Positions 1 to 6,357 of a DNA stretch of 10,182 nt are shown here, one piece after another. The stretch comes from Sulfitobacter sp. GTDB lineage: Bacteria > Pseudomonadota > Alphaproteobacteria > Rhodobacterales > Rhodobacteraceae. The notes under the pieces are model-generated. The model saw nothing but the letters and a program-made list of their open reading frames with translations. It ran no database searches and had not been told where the DNA came from. The DNA lies in contig JAPKCR010000032.1 in the NCBI GenBank assembly GCA_026421135.1, positions 1-10,182 of the forward strand, written 5' to 3'. The translations under genes were made by a program, and so were the position numbers. Numbering within the stretch: the stretch's first letter is position 1; the number at the start of each line of letters is the position of its first letter.

Positions 1-1012
1 CCTTAATTCCAAGGGCGAAATTTCCCTGCCCAATCAAGGCCTTGACTTCAAAGCCTTTGACCGGATCACAATGGTCGCCTGTGGCACAGCATATTACGCT
101 TGCCTGACTGCGAAATACTGGTTCGAACAAATCGCGCGCCTGCCGGTCGAGGTCGATTTCGCCTCTGAATTCCGGTATCGTGAACCGCCGATCCCCAGCC
201 GCACACTCGCACTTTTCGTCAGCCAGTCCGGCGAAACCGCCGATACCCTTGCCGCCCTGCGCTATTGCGATGGCAAGGCCGACAAAATCGCGGCTGTCGT
301 CAACGTTGCTGAATCCTCGATCGCACGTGAAAGCGATCTGGCGCTGCCAATTCACGCTGGCGTCGAAGTCGGCGTTGCCTCGACCAAGGCGTTTACCTGC
401 CAGTTGACTGTGCTGTTCCTGATGGTTCTCAAGGCCGCCTATGACCGTGGTGTCATCAACGATGAGCAACTGGCCGATCACGTTTCCGGGCTTCGGTCTA
501 TGCCGTCCCTTATCAACACAGCGCTCGAGCAGAACGCAGCGATCCGCGAAGCCGCCTACAAGCTGTCCTCGGCCCGCGATGTTCTGTTTCTTGGACGTGG
601 TGCGATGTTCCCTCTCGCCCTAGAGGGAGCGCTAAAACTAAAAGAAATCAGCTATATACACGCCGAAGCTTATGCATCAGGTGAACTGAAACACGGCCCG
701 ATTGCTTTGATCGACGAAAATGTACCGGTGGTGGTCATGGCCCCCAAGGACACCTTGTTCGACAAGACCGTCAGCAATATGCAAGAGGTCATGGCGCGCA
801 AGGGCAAGGTCATTTTGATCTCGGACCGTTCGGGTCTGAACGAGGCCGCTGAAGGCACATGGGGTCAGATTGAAATGCCCCCCGTTGCCAATGCGCTGGC
901 ACCAATCCTGTATGCGATCCCTGCACAATTGTTGGCCTATCACACCGCGATTGCAAAGGGCACCGATGTCGACCAGCCTCGTAATTTGGCCAAGTCTGTC
1001 ACGGTTGAATAA
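1..1012 (+). CDS. glmS: Glutamine-fructose-6-phosphate aminotransferase (isomerizing), C-terminal part
   Basis: Partial gene open at the left edge; the first whole codon begins at base 2. GlmS makes glucosamine-6-phosphate from fructose-6-phosphate and glutamine in the cytoplasm, the first step towards UDP-GlcNAc for peptidoglycan and lipid A. What is visible is the isomerase half with two SIS sugar-phosphate domains. The VACGTAYYA motif (codons from base 71) corresponds to the CGTS phosphate-binding loop of the E. coli enzyme, SQSGET follows about 50 residues later, and GVASTKAFTCQ marks the first SIS domain. The stretch ALKLKEISYIHAEAY followed by GELKHGP holds the conserved active-site Lys, Glu and His, and the C-terminus is NLAKSVTVE with the essential Lys. 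From the CGT Cys to the end is 309 residues, the same as I recall for the 609-residue E. coli protein, so the C-terminal half is intact. The N-terminal glutaminase domain (about 275 residues) lies outside the window. Identification is secure. Confidence 0.97.
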   Translation, partial: LNSKGEISLPNQGLDFKAFDRITMVACGTAYYACLTAKYWFEQIARLPVEVDFASEFRYREPPIPSRTLALFVSQSGETADTLAALRYCDGKADKIAAVVNVAESSIARESDLALPIHAGVEVGVASTKAFTCQLTVLFLMVLKAAYDRGVINDEQLADHVSGLRSMPSLINTALEQNAAIREAAYKLSSARDVLFLGRGAMFPLALEGALKLKEISYIHAEAYASGELKHGPIALIDENVPVVVMAPKDTLFDKTVSNMQEVMARKGKVILISDRSGLNEAAEGTWGQIEMPPVANALAPILYAIPAQLLAYHTAIAKGTDVDQPRNLAKSVTVE

Positions 1013-1569
1013 TGGCCAAACAGTTTGGCCAGATCAACGATGACCACCGCGATTTCATTCAGGCGCAGCATATGTTTTTTTGCGGCACCGCGGCGGATGA
1101 AGGTCGGGTAAACATCTCTCCCAAGGGGATGGACAGTCTGCGGGTCATAGGGCCTAACCGTATCGTTTGGCGCAACATGACCGGATCGGGCAATGAAACC
1201 GCTGGCCATCTGGCACGTATCAACCGGATGACGCTGATGTGGTGCGGCTTCGAGGCGCGCCCGATGATCATGCGGGCCTACGGTACCGCGAGGGTCCTGC
1301 ATCCCCGCGATGCCGATTTTGCTGCATTGCAAGCGCTGTTTCCCTCGGCGCTTGGTACCCGACAAATCTATGACATGACCGTCGACATGCTCCAGACAAG
1401 TTGCGGCTATGCCGTGCCGTTTTACGACCACGCAGGCGACCGCGACGTTCTTAAGAAATGGGCCGACGACAAAGGCGAAGCTGCGATTGAAACCTATTGG
1501 GACGACCGCAACCGCACAACGATCGACGGCCTGCCCACATTTATCATTCAGGACCCTTCCAATGCATGA
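1012..1569 (+). CDS. Pyridoxamine 5'-phosphate oxidase-family (split-barrel flavin-binding) protein
   Basis: A 185-residue cytoplasmic protein without signal peptide or membrane segment. The ATG overlaps the glmS stop by one base (TAATG), and no good Shine-Dalgarno is visible, so translation probably re-initiates after glmS. Family features are GRVNISPKG (residues 31-39), SGNETAGHL (59-67), the strand MIMRAYGTARVLHP (about 86-98) and the C-terminal SCGYAVPFYD (130-139) with a DRDVLKKW helix (143-150). These fit the PPOX-fold group that binds FMN or other flavin cofactors. It is not PdxH itself: it lacks the PdxH C-terminal arginine/tryptophan substrate signature and is too short. Members of this subgroup are mostly uncharacterised, so no substrate is assigned. 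The next gene starts inside its last codons. Family call is confident; biochemical role is unknown. Confidence 0.85.
   Translation: MAKQFGQINDDHRDFIQAQHMFFCGTAADEGRVNISPKGMDSLRVIGPNRIVWRNMTGSGNETAGHLARINRMTLMWCGFEARPMIMRAYGTARVLHPRDADFAALQALFPSALGTRQIYDMTVDMLQTSCGYAVPFYDHAGDRDVLKKWADDKGEAAIETYWDDRNRTTIDGLPTFIIQDPSNA
1550..1553 (+). promoter_or_regulatory. Ribosome binding site for the AlkD-family gene
   Basis: AGGA lies eight bases before the ATG at 1562, inside the last codons of the PPOX-family gene. It decides the start of the alkylation repair gene against the upstream in-frame ATG at 1409, which is buried in the preceding gene. A second ATG at 1566 is in another frame. Confidence 0.6.
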
Positions 1570-2275
1570 GCCCTATTTGGCGCAACTGACAGCGCTTGCC
1601 GATCCAGACCGCGCAGCCCAGATGCTGGCCTATCACAAAATCGACCGGCCCTATCTTGGGGTGACAAACCCTGAAATAAACGACCTGACCAAAACCTGGC
1701 GTGCCGAACTTGATCTGGCAGACCGCATAAGCGTCGCAGATGGGCTTTGGCAGACCGACATTTTCGAGGCCCGCGTCGCCGCCGCCAAGTTGCTGACCCA
1801 GGCAAGGCTGCGCCCCGACGATGAAGCCGCCTGGCAAATGTTGCAAAGCTGGGTGCCCGATTTCGACAGCTGGGCCATCGCCGATCATGTTTGCATGGCG
1901 GCTCAAAAACGCTTGATTGCCGATCCATCGCGTCTCGACACCGTCGAAAACTGGACAACCTCCGATCACCTTTGGACCAAACGCGCTGCACTTGTCGCGA
2001 CTTTGCCTTGGACCAAGCAGAACAACCCAAAGCCCGAAGAGCTTGCCGCGCGTGAACGCATCCTTGGCTGGGCCGCAGGCTATTTACCTGTCAAGAACGG
2101 CATCATGCAAAAAGCGATTGCTTGGTGGGTCCGCGACCTAAGCCGGCATGATCCGGCCCGCGCGCAACGCTTTATCGACGAAAACCGCCACCACATGAAG
2201 CCCTACGCCATCAAAGAGGCCTCACGCCATCTCCCTCAGGTCGAAGAAGATACCCCCGACGCCCCAAGCGCCTGA
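1562..2275 (+). CDS. AlkD-family DNA alkylation repair protein (HEAT-repeat glycosylase)
   Basis: A 237-residue, all-helical cytoplasmic protein of the AlkC/AlkD superfamily, which removes alkylated purines such as 3- and 7-alkyl bases without flipping the base into a pocket. The N-terminal YLGVTNPEI (residues 31-39) matches the family's YFGV-P-L start. Residues known to matter in Bacillus cereus AlkD (Trp109, Asp113, Arg148, Trp187) have convincing equivalents here: W104 and D108 in DSWAIADH, R141 in LWTKRAAL, and W188 in KAIAWWVRDLS. The C-terminal PYAIKEASRHL is also typical. Length is close to the usual 220-240. The start at 1562 overlaps the PPOX gene by eight bases and has an AGGA eight bases upstream. 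As the last gene of a glmS-headed run it is probably cotranscribed with it, although no functional link is obvious. Activity is inferred from conserved residues. Confidence 0.9.
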   Translation: MHEPYLAQLTALADPDRAAQMLAYHKIDRPYLGVTNPEINDLTKTWRAELDLADRISVADGLWQTDIFEARVAAAKLLTQARLRPDDEAAWQMLQSWVPDFDSWAIADHVCMAAQKRLIADPSRLDTVENWTTSDHLWTKRAALVATLPWTKQNNPKPEELAARERILGWAAGYLPVKNGIMQKAIAWWVRDLSRHDPARAQRFIDENRHHMKPYAIKEASRHLPQVEEDTPDAPSA

Positions 2276-2344
2276 TCCGTCTACTTTGGCTCGAAAATAT
2301 CTCGTGGGGGTTCGGGGTGCTGGCCTCTCGTCCCCATAAAATCG

Positions 2345-2397
2345 ATCAGGGCGAATGCCCCGCTATTCCTCAGGGTGGCGGGGCGGATCCCCCTGAT
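2345..2397. terminator. Nested inverted repeat in convergent spacer, candidate bidirectional terminator
   Basis: Between the ends of the AlkD-family gene (+) and the lipoprotein gene (-). ATCAGGG (2345-2351) pairs with CCCTGAT (2391-2397), and inside it GCCCCGC (2357-2363) pairs with GCGGGGC (2378-2384). The two 7-bp stems are separated by 5- and 6-base internal strands and close a 14-base loop. No T-run follows on either strand, so it is not a canonical intrinsic terminator. The rest of the 136-base spacer (2276-2411) shows no gene. Confidence 0.4.
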
Positions 2398-2411
2398 GGC
2401 CTTGGATCAAC

Positions 2412-2942
2412 TTATCCCGAAGTAGACACTTCAACGCTGGTCAGATCCGTCAAAGATGCCCCAATCAATCGCAAAGCGGACAGGGACATGCGGCTTCCCG
2501 CTGTTGCAGGCCCATCAATCGGGATCAACATGACTGTCGATGATTTGCCCGTGGCGGGGTTCGTCACACGGCCTTGCATTTCAGTCTTTACCAGCGGCGT
2601 TTTCATCCAAAGCCCCGGCTCTGTCGCACTTCCCAAGGACACAACTGTCGTGCCCAATACGCGCGCCCCGGCAGCCACAGGTGCCACTGCCGCTGCGCGC
2701 TGTTCAGCGGTGGTGGTGTCCAATGCTTCGGCTGTGCGGGCGGCGGGGGGCGGTTGTGGCGCAGACGTCACCGGATCAAGCACCGTCTGCTCGATTTTCA
2801 CCGCTTCCGGTATCGCGGCAGCGGTTGTTGCTGCCTTACCGGCAGCCCCTGGCCGCGCCAACCCCAAGCGATCTGTAATGGTCCCGCAAGCGGAAAGCCC
2901 CAGCCCCATGGCGCAAAAAATGATATAATGTTTCATGAACAT
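2412..2942 (-). CDS. Small predicted lipoprotein, possible degenerate RlpA-like C-terminal domain
   Basis: A 176-residue protein with a clear lipoprotein signal: short basic start (MFMKHY), hydrophobic core, and lipobox L16-S-A-C19. The residue after the Cys is Gly, not Asp, so outer-membrane sorting is expected. Residues 30-95 are rich in Ala, Pro and Thr and look like a flexible linker. The conserved-looking part is the C-terminus, about 96-172, with [39 protein letters not shown] and [13 protein letters not shown]. Its second half resembles the end of the double-psi beta-barrel of RlpA (V-T-N-x3-G-R/K-S, then DxGP, then a DLS-like helix), but the usual ASWYG start is missing; this likeness is my reading only. 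From memory, related roseobacter proteins have been labelled D-galactarate dehydratase; nothing here supports that. The start at 2942 is chosen because AGG lies seven bases upstream; an ATG at 2936 is the alternative (174 residues). Divergent from moaA. Confidence 0.75.
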   Translation of the reverse strand: MFMKHYIIFCAMGLGLSACGTITDRLGLARPGAAGKAATTAAAIPEAVKIEQTVLDPVTSAPQPPPAARTAEALDTTTAEQRAAAVAPVAAGARVLGTTVVSLGSATEPGLWMKTPLVKTEMQGRVTNPATGKSSTVMLIPIDGPATAGSRMSLSALRLIGASLTDLTSVEVSTSG

Positions 2943-2949
2943 ATAGCTA

Positions 2950-2956
2950 CCTGTCC
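2950..2956 (-). promoter_or_regulatory. Ribosome binding site for the lipoprotein gene
   Basis: Read on the minus strand this is GGACAGG, ending seven bases before the ATG at 2942. The spacing favours that start over the in-frame ATG at 2936, where the gap would be 13 bases. It also argues against the longer open frame reaching 3035, which would lose the N-terminal signal sequence. Confidence 0.5.
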
Positions 2957-3022
2957 AAACGTGCTGCTTCAATAACCTTATTGTGGCTTGCCCCGCGATG
3001 GGCCGATGTTTACCTATGTCGT

Positions 3023-4030
3023 ATGAATGCTCCATTGATTGACCCTTTCGCCCGCGCCATTACCTATCTGCGTGTTTCTGTCACGGACCGCTGCGATTTC
3101 CGCTGTGTCTATTGTATGTCGGAAAACATGAATTTCCTTCCTAAAAAGGAACTTCTCACGCTCGAGGAACTGGACAGGCTTTGCACCAATTTCGTTGATC
3201 TTGGTGTGCAGAAATTGCGCATCACAGGGGGGGAGCCGTTGGTCCGCAAGGGTATCATGACATTCTTTGACAGCATGACCCGCCATCTCGATGCAGGTAC
3301 GCTCAAGGAACTGACGCTGACCACGAACGGCAGCCAGCTTGAACGGTTTGCAACCGATCTTTATGCCGCTGGTGTGCGGCGCGTGAATGTATCGCTTGAT
3401 ACATTGGACGACCAGAAATTTGCCGACATCACCCGCTGGGGCCGTCTGCCCCAAGTATTACGTGGCATTGACGCGGCACAGGCTGCGGGCCTGCGGGTCA
3501 AGATCAATGCTGTTGCCCTCAAGGGTTTCAATGAATCCGAACTGCCCAGCATGACCGCATGGTGTGCTGATCGCGACATTGACCTGACCTGGATCGAAGT
3601 AATGCCAATGGGTGATTTGGGCAACGAAGACCGCCTTGCCCAGTATTGGTCCCTCAAGGATGTGCGTAAATCCTACGAAGATCATTATACCGTCACCGAT
3701 CTAGCGGAAAACTCCGGTGGCCCTGCCCGCTATGTGCGGCTTGAGGAAACCGGCCAAAAGATCGGTTTCATCACGCCCCTTAGCCATAACTTCTGTGAAA
3801 GCTGCAACCGTGTGCGGATTACCTGCACGGGTGAAATTTATATGTGTCTGGGCCAAGAAGATGTCGCTGATTTGCGCGCGCCCCTGCGCAATCATCCAGA
3901 TGACGACGCCCCGTTGAAAGACGCCATTCGCGCCGCAATCAACCTAAAGCCCAAAGGCCATGATTTCGATTATTCCCGCCAAAAGCTTGACGGGCAAATG
4001 CCCCGCCACATGAGCCACACAGGCGGCTGA
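3023..4030 (+). CDS. moaA: GTP 3',8-cyclase MoaA (molybdenum cofactor biosynthesis)
   Basis: A 335-residue radical SAM enzyme that converts GTP to 3',8-cyclo-7,8-dihydro-GTP, the first step of molybdopterin synthesis, which MoaC then completes to cyclic pyranopterin monophosphate. The N-terminal [4Fe-4S] cluster motif CxxxCxxC is C24, C28 and C31 ([10 protein letters not shown]), followed by the SAM-binding GGEP (69-72) and the VSLDTLD strand (123-129). The second cluster that binds GTP is C258, C261 and C275 ([10 protein letters not shown], then MCLG). The chain ends in the conserved Gly-Gly pair (334-335). The ATG at 3023 is chosen because [19 protein letters not shown] is a typical MoaA start. 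The open frame extends back to a TTG at 2981, but those residues do not look like MoaA. No strong Shine-Dalgarno is visible. No other moa or moe gene is in the window; it heads a run with two LPS genes, seven bases before waaA. Confidence 0.96.
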   Translation: MNAPLIDPFARAITYLRVSVTDRCDFRCVYCMSENMNFLPKKELLTLEELDRLCTNFVDLGVQKLRITGGEPLVRKGIMTFFDSMTRHLDAGTLKELTLTTNGSQLERFATDLYAAGVRRVNVSLDTLDDQKFADITRWGRLPQVLRGIDAAQAAGLRVKINAVALKGFNESELPSMTAWCADRDIDLTWIEVMPMGDLGNEDRLAQYWSLKDVRKSYEDHYTVTDLAENSGGPARYVRLEETGQKIGFITPLSHNFCESCNRVRITCTGEIYMCLGQEDVADLRAPLRNHPDDDAPLKDAIRAAINLKPKGHDFDYSRQKLDGQMPRHMSHTGG

Positions 4031-4037
4031 CGCGGTC

Positions 4038-5324
4038 ATGTCCGCCCCCTTTCTGTACCGTACGTGGGTCGTCGCAAGCATCGGGCTGGTCCCGTTCTTT
4101 GCCCGGTCGCAAACCGCCAAGCTGCGCGAACAAGGCGTGTCCGTCAGGCGTGCCCATGAAAAGCTGGGTCATGCCACCCAAGAACGTCAGGGTTCAGGCC
4201 CCCTGATTTGGCTGCATGCCGCGTCTGTCGGCGAAAGCCTGTCCGTGTTGGCGCTGATCACCCGGATGGGGCTCTTGTTGCCAAAGGCACAGTTCCTGAT
4301 CACATCGGGCACTGCGACTTCGGCCAAACTGGTGGCCCAACGCATGCCGCCGCGCACCGTCCACCAGTTTGCACCGCTGGACGCACCCGGCCCGCTGAAA
4401 CGGTTTTTGCGCCATTGGCGACCAGATGCGGCCATCTTTGTTGAAAGCGAACTGTGGCCGCAGATGCTGCGCCGGACCCACGCAAGCGGCGCGAAAATGG
4501 CCTTGGTAAATGCACGTCTGTCGGACAAATCGGTCGCGACATGGCGCAAGCACCCGAAATTGGCTGCCTACCTGTTTGATGTGTTTGATCTGATCCTGAC
4601 CCAGAACGATGCGATGGCCCACAATATGGTCAGCATGCACGCGCCTTCGGATCGCATCGCGCGGGGTATCAACCTCAAATCCATGGCAGGCCCGTTGCCC
4701 GTTGACGAAGACGCCCTGTTCGAGGTGCGCGCAGCCCTTGGGCATCGTCCTGTCTGGGTCGCATCCTCGACGCACGAAGGCGAAGAGAACGCAGTTTTGC
4801 AGGCGCATCAGACACTGTTGAAACAGTTTCCCGATTTGTGTCTGATCCTTGCGCCGCGCCACCCTGAACGCGGTGACAAGGTCGAAGAGTTGATTTCCGA
4901 CACGGGCCTGACCTTCACCCGGCGCAGCCGTGGCGAAAAACCGAATGCGCAGGTCTTTCTGGCCGATACACTGGGCGAGTTGGGGCTGTGGTATGCCATG
5001 ACCGATATCGTGTTTTTGGGTGGATCGCTTTTGCCCATAGGCGGGCACAACCCATTCGAAGTGGCCCAATCAGGCGCTGCAGTCCTGTCGGGCAACCATG
5101 TCTCGGCTTTTGCAGAAACCTATGGCCAGCTTGAAACTGAAGGCGCGGCGCGGATTGTGGCGGATGGCGACGATCTTGCCCAACGCATTGCCAGTTTGCT
5201 ATCGCACCCGAAACAACTGGCCGGAATGACAAATGCCGCAAAACGTTTTGTCGAGGCGCAGGATGATCAGCTTGACGGTATTGCCGCACGTTTGCTGTCT
5301 GTTCTGGGGTTGAAAAACGGATGA
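4038..5324 (+). CDS. waaA: 3-deoxy-D-manno-octulosonic acid (Kdo) transferase
   Basis: A 428-residue GT30 glycosyltransferase that moves Kdo from CMP-Kdo to the lipid A precursor at the cytoplasmic face of the inner membrane. A hydrophobic N-terminal segment (about 9-22, WVVASIGLVPFF) fits the usual membrane anchor. The acceptor-domain signature LIWLHAASVGES (57-67) contains the catalytic Glu at position 66. VESELWP (135-141) and NARLSDKS (158-165) follow, and the CMP-Kdo domain carries SSTHEGEE (243-250), LAPRHPERG (271-279) and GGHNPFE (335-341). Length and motif order match full-length KdtA/WaaA. The ATG lies seven bases after the moaA stop, and the next gene overlaps its stop as ATGA. The number of Kdo residues added cannot be read from sequence. 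lpxK, a frequent neighbour in other Gram-negatives, is absent from this window. Confidence 0.95.
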   Translation: MSAPFLYRTWVVASIGLVPFFARSQTAKLREQGVSVRRAHEKLGHATQERQGSGPLIWLHAASVGESLSVLALITRMGLLLPKAQFLITSGTATSAKLVAQRMPPRTVHQFAPLDAPGPLKRFLRHWRPDAAIFVESELWPQMLRRTHASGAKMALVNARLSDKSVATWRKHPKLAAYLFDVFDLILTQNDAMAHNMVSMHAPSDRIARGINLKSMAGPLPVDEDALFEVRAALGHRPVWVASSTHEGEENAVLQAHQTLLKQFPDLCLILAPRHPERGDKVEELISDTGLTFTRRSRGEKPNAQVFLADTLGELGLWYAMTDIVFLGGSLLPIGGHNPFEVAQSGAAVLSGNHVSAFAETYGQLETEGAARIVADGDDLAQRIASLLSHPKQLAGMTNAAKRFVEAQDDQLDGIAARLLSVLGLKNG

Positions 5325-5340
5325 AAAGAAAGCTTTTCGT
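5321..5340 (+). promoter_or_regulatory. Hairpin over the GT4 start codon
   Basis: GAAAAG (5323-5328) pairs with CTTTTC (5333-5338) around a four-base loop. The stem extends outward by one wobble pair and one A-T pair so that the ATG itself is in the stem. With the ATGA overlap and no strong Shine-Dalgarno, this fits translation that depends on ribosomes finishing waaA. Whether it folds in the cell is inference. Confidence 0.35.
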
Positions 5341-6337
5341 CACGAACTTTAACAAGAACTTTACCGGCGTATCGGCGACTGCTGCCAATGTGATCCGCGC
5401 CCAAATAGGCCGTTATGATCTGGCCCTTGTTGGCCGCCCCTTGCCCGGTTGCCCTGACCCTATCACCGTAAAGCAAGCCCGCGCCGGATCGACCGTAGGG
5501 ACGATTTGGCACGTCCGGCGCAATACTGAAATGCGCGCCGCCCTATGGGCCCGCGACGTCCTGCGTCTGCCCATCAAAATCGTCTTTACCTCGGCAGCAC
5601 AGCGCAGGCATTCGGCCTATCCACGCTGGCTGATCAGCCGCATGGATGCCGTGATCGCCACAACCGATAAGGCCGCCGGTTTTGTCCCGCATGTTCGCGC
5701 AGTGGTACCGCATGGCGTGGATACCGCCGTGTTTCGCCCCGCTCAAGACCGTGCAGCGGCGTGGCAGACGTTGGGATATGGCGGCAAAACAGGCATTGCG
5801 ACCATCGGCCGTATTCGCCCCGAGAAAGGCACCGATCACTTCGTCAATGCGATGATCGATCTGCTCCCAGATCACCCCGATACAGTCGCCTTGGTTTTAG
5901 GCAAAGCAACCCGCGAGTACCGTGCGTTTCTTGCCGATTTAAAAGGTCGGATCAATGCAGCCGGCCTGACCGACCGCATTCTGTTTCCCGGCGAAATCCC
6001 GGCCCAAGACCTGCCGGCGTTGATGCGGGGCTTGTCCCTCGTTGTGCAGCTACCGCAATACGAAGGCTATGGTATGGTCCCGTTGGAAGCGATGGCGTCG
6101 GGCGTGCCGTTTGTTGGCTATGACGCAGGATATTACCGCGCCTTTAGCGCCGAAGGCCGCACAGGTGTGATCGTTGACACCCCCAAAGCCGCCGCACTGG
6201 CCGCGCGGCATATCCTTGCAGGCAAGGTTGACGCAATGGGCCATGCCGCCCGTGCCCATGTGATCGAAAATTTCAGCGCCAAGGCCGAGGCTGACGGGAT
6301 AGACGCCGTCTATCAGATGATTTGGGCGCAGGGTTAA
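5321..6337 (+). CDS. GT4-family glycosyltransferase, probable LPS core sugar transferase (LpcC-like)
   Basis: A 338-residue GT-B fold enzyme. The N-terminal TNFNKNFTGVSATAANVI (8-25) resembles the acceptor-domain start of Rhizobium LpcC, a mannosyltransferase that acts on lipid A-linked Kdo. The donor domain has PHGVDTAVF (130-138), GRIRPEKG (163-170), FPGEIP (222-227) and the family E-x7-E motif EGYGMVPLE (248-256) followed by AMASGVPFV, which contacts the nucleotide sugar. The ATG overlaps the waaA stop by four bases (ATGA), so translation is coupled to Kdo transferase, which supports a role in the next step of inner-core assembly. A small hairpin covers the start codon. The sugar donated is not readable: GDP-mannose is the inference from LpcC likeness, and other hexoses remain possible. 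The stop codon lies in a hairpin shared with the convergent amidohydrolase gene. Confidence 0.85.
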   Translation: MKRKLFVTNFNKNFTGVSATAANVIRAQIGRYDLALVGRPLPGCPDPITVKQARAGSTVGTIWHVRRNTEMRAALWARDVLRLPIKIVFTSAAQRRHSAYPRWLISRMDAVIATTDKAAGFVPHVRAVVPHGVDTAVFRPAQDRAAAWQTLGYGGKTGIATIGRIRPEKGTDHFVNAMIDLLPDHPDTVALVLGKATREYRAFLADLKGRINAAGLTDRILFPGEIPAQDLPALMRGLSLVVQLPQYEGYGMVPLEAMASGVPFVGYDAGYYRAFSAEGRTGVIVDTPKAAALAARHILAGKVDAMGHAARAHVIENFSAKAEADGIDAVYQMIWAQG

Positions 6338-6348
6338 CCCCCGCGCCC
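6324..6348. terminator. Hairpin between convergent GT4 and M20 genes
   Basis: GGGCGC (6324-6329) pairs with GCGCCC (6343-6348), and within it the palindrome GGGTTAACCC (6331-6340) gives a three-base-pair inner stem and TTAA loop. One- and two-base bulges separate the two stems. The GT4 stop codon lies in the loop. It sits in the 20-base gap between two genes ending towards each other and reads equally on both strands. There is no T-run on either side, so termination efficiency is uncertain. Confidence 0.45.
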
Positions 6349-6357
6349 GCAACGTCG

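Noticed and set aside
1013..1045. Tn7-like insertion after glmS
   Set aside because: The PPOX-family gene follows at once with an intact frame; no tns genes or terminal repeats are present.
1409..1561. Upstream in-frame ATG for the AlkD-family gene
   Set aside because: It would overlap the PPOX gene by about 160 bases and add residues unlike AlkD; the ATG at 1562 has AGGA at good spacing.
1012..1569. PdxH (pyridoxamine 5'-phosphate oxidase) for the gene after glmS
   Set aside because: It shares only the fold-level motifs and lacks the PdxH substrate-binding C-terminus, so only the family is claimed.
2317..2928. Plus-strand open frame of about 200 codons opposite the lipoprotein gene
   Set aside because: The minus strand has a clean lipobox signal peptide and a ribosome binding site; the plus-strand product is low-complexity Ala/Ser/Pro with no recognisable motif and runs through the convergent spacer hairpin.
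2412..2942. D-galactarate dehydratase label for the small lipoprotein
   Set aside because: At 176 residues with a lipoprotein signal and an Ala-rich linker it cannot be that roughly 500-residue cytoplasmic lyase.
2981..3022. Extended moaA start at TTG 2981
   Set aside because: The 14 added residues do not resemble MoaA N-termini; the ATG at 3023 gives a typical start.
2943..3022. Molybdenum-cofactor riboswitch before moaA
   Set aside because: The spacer is only 80 bases, shared with a divergent gene, and lacks the multi-helix structure that such a motif needs.
4194..5069. Minus-strand open frame of 291 codons inside waaA
   Set aside because: Opposite strand of a strongly conserved full-length Kdo transferase; the product is rich in Arg, His and Gln with no family features.
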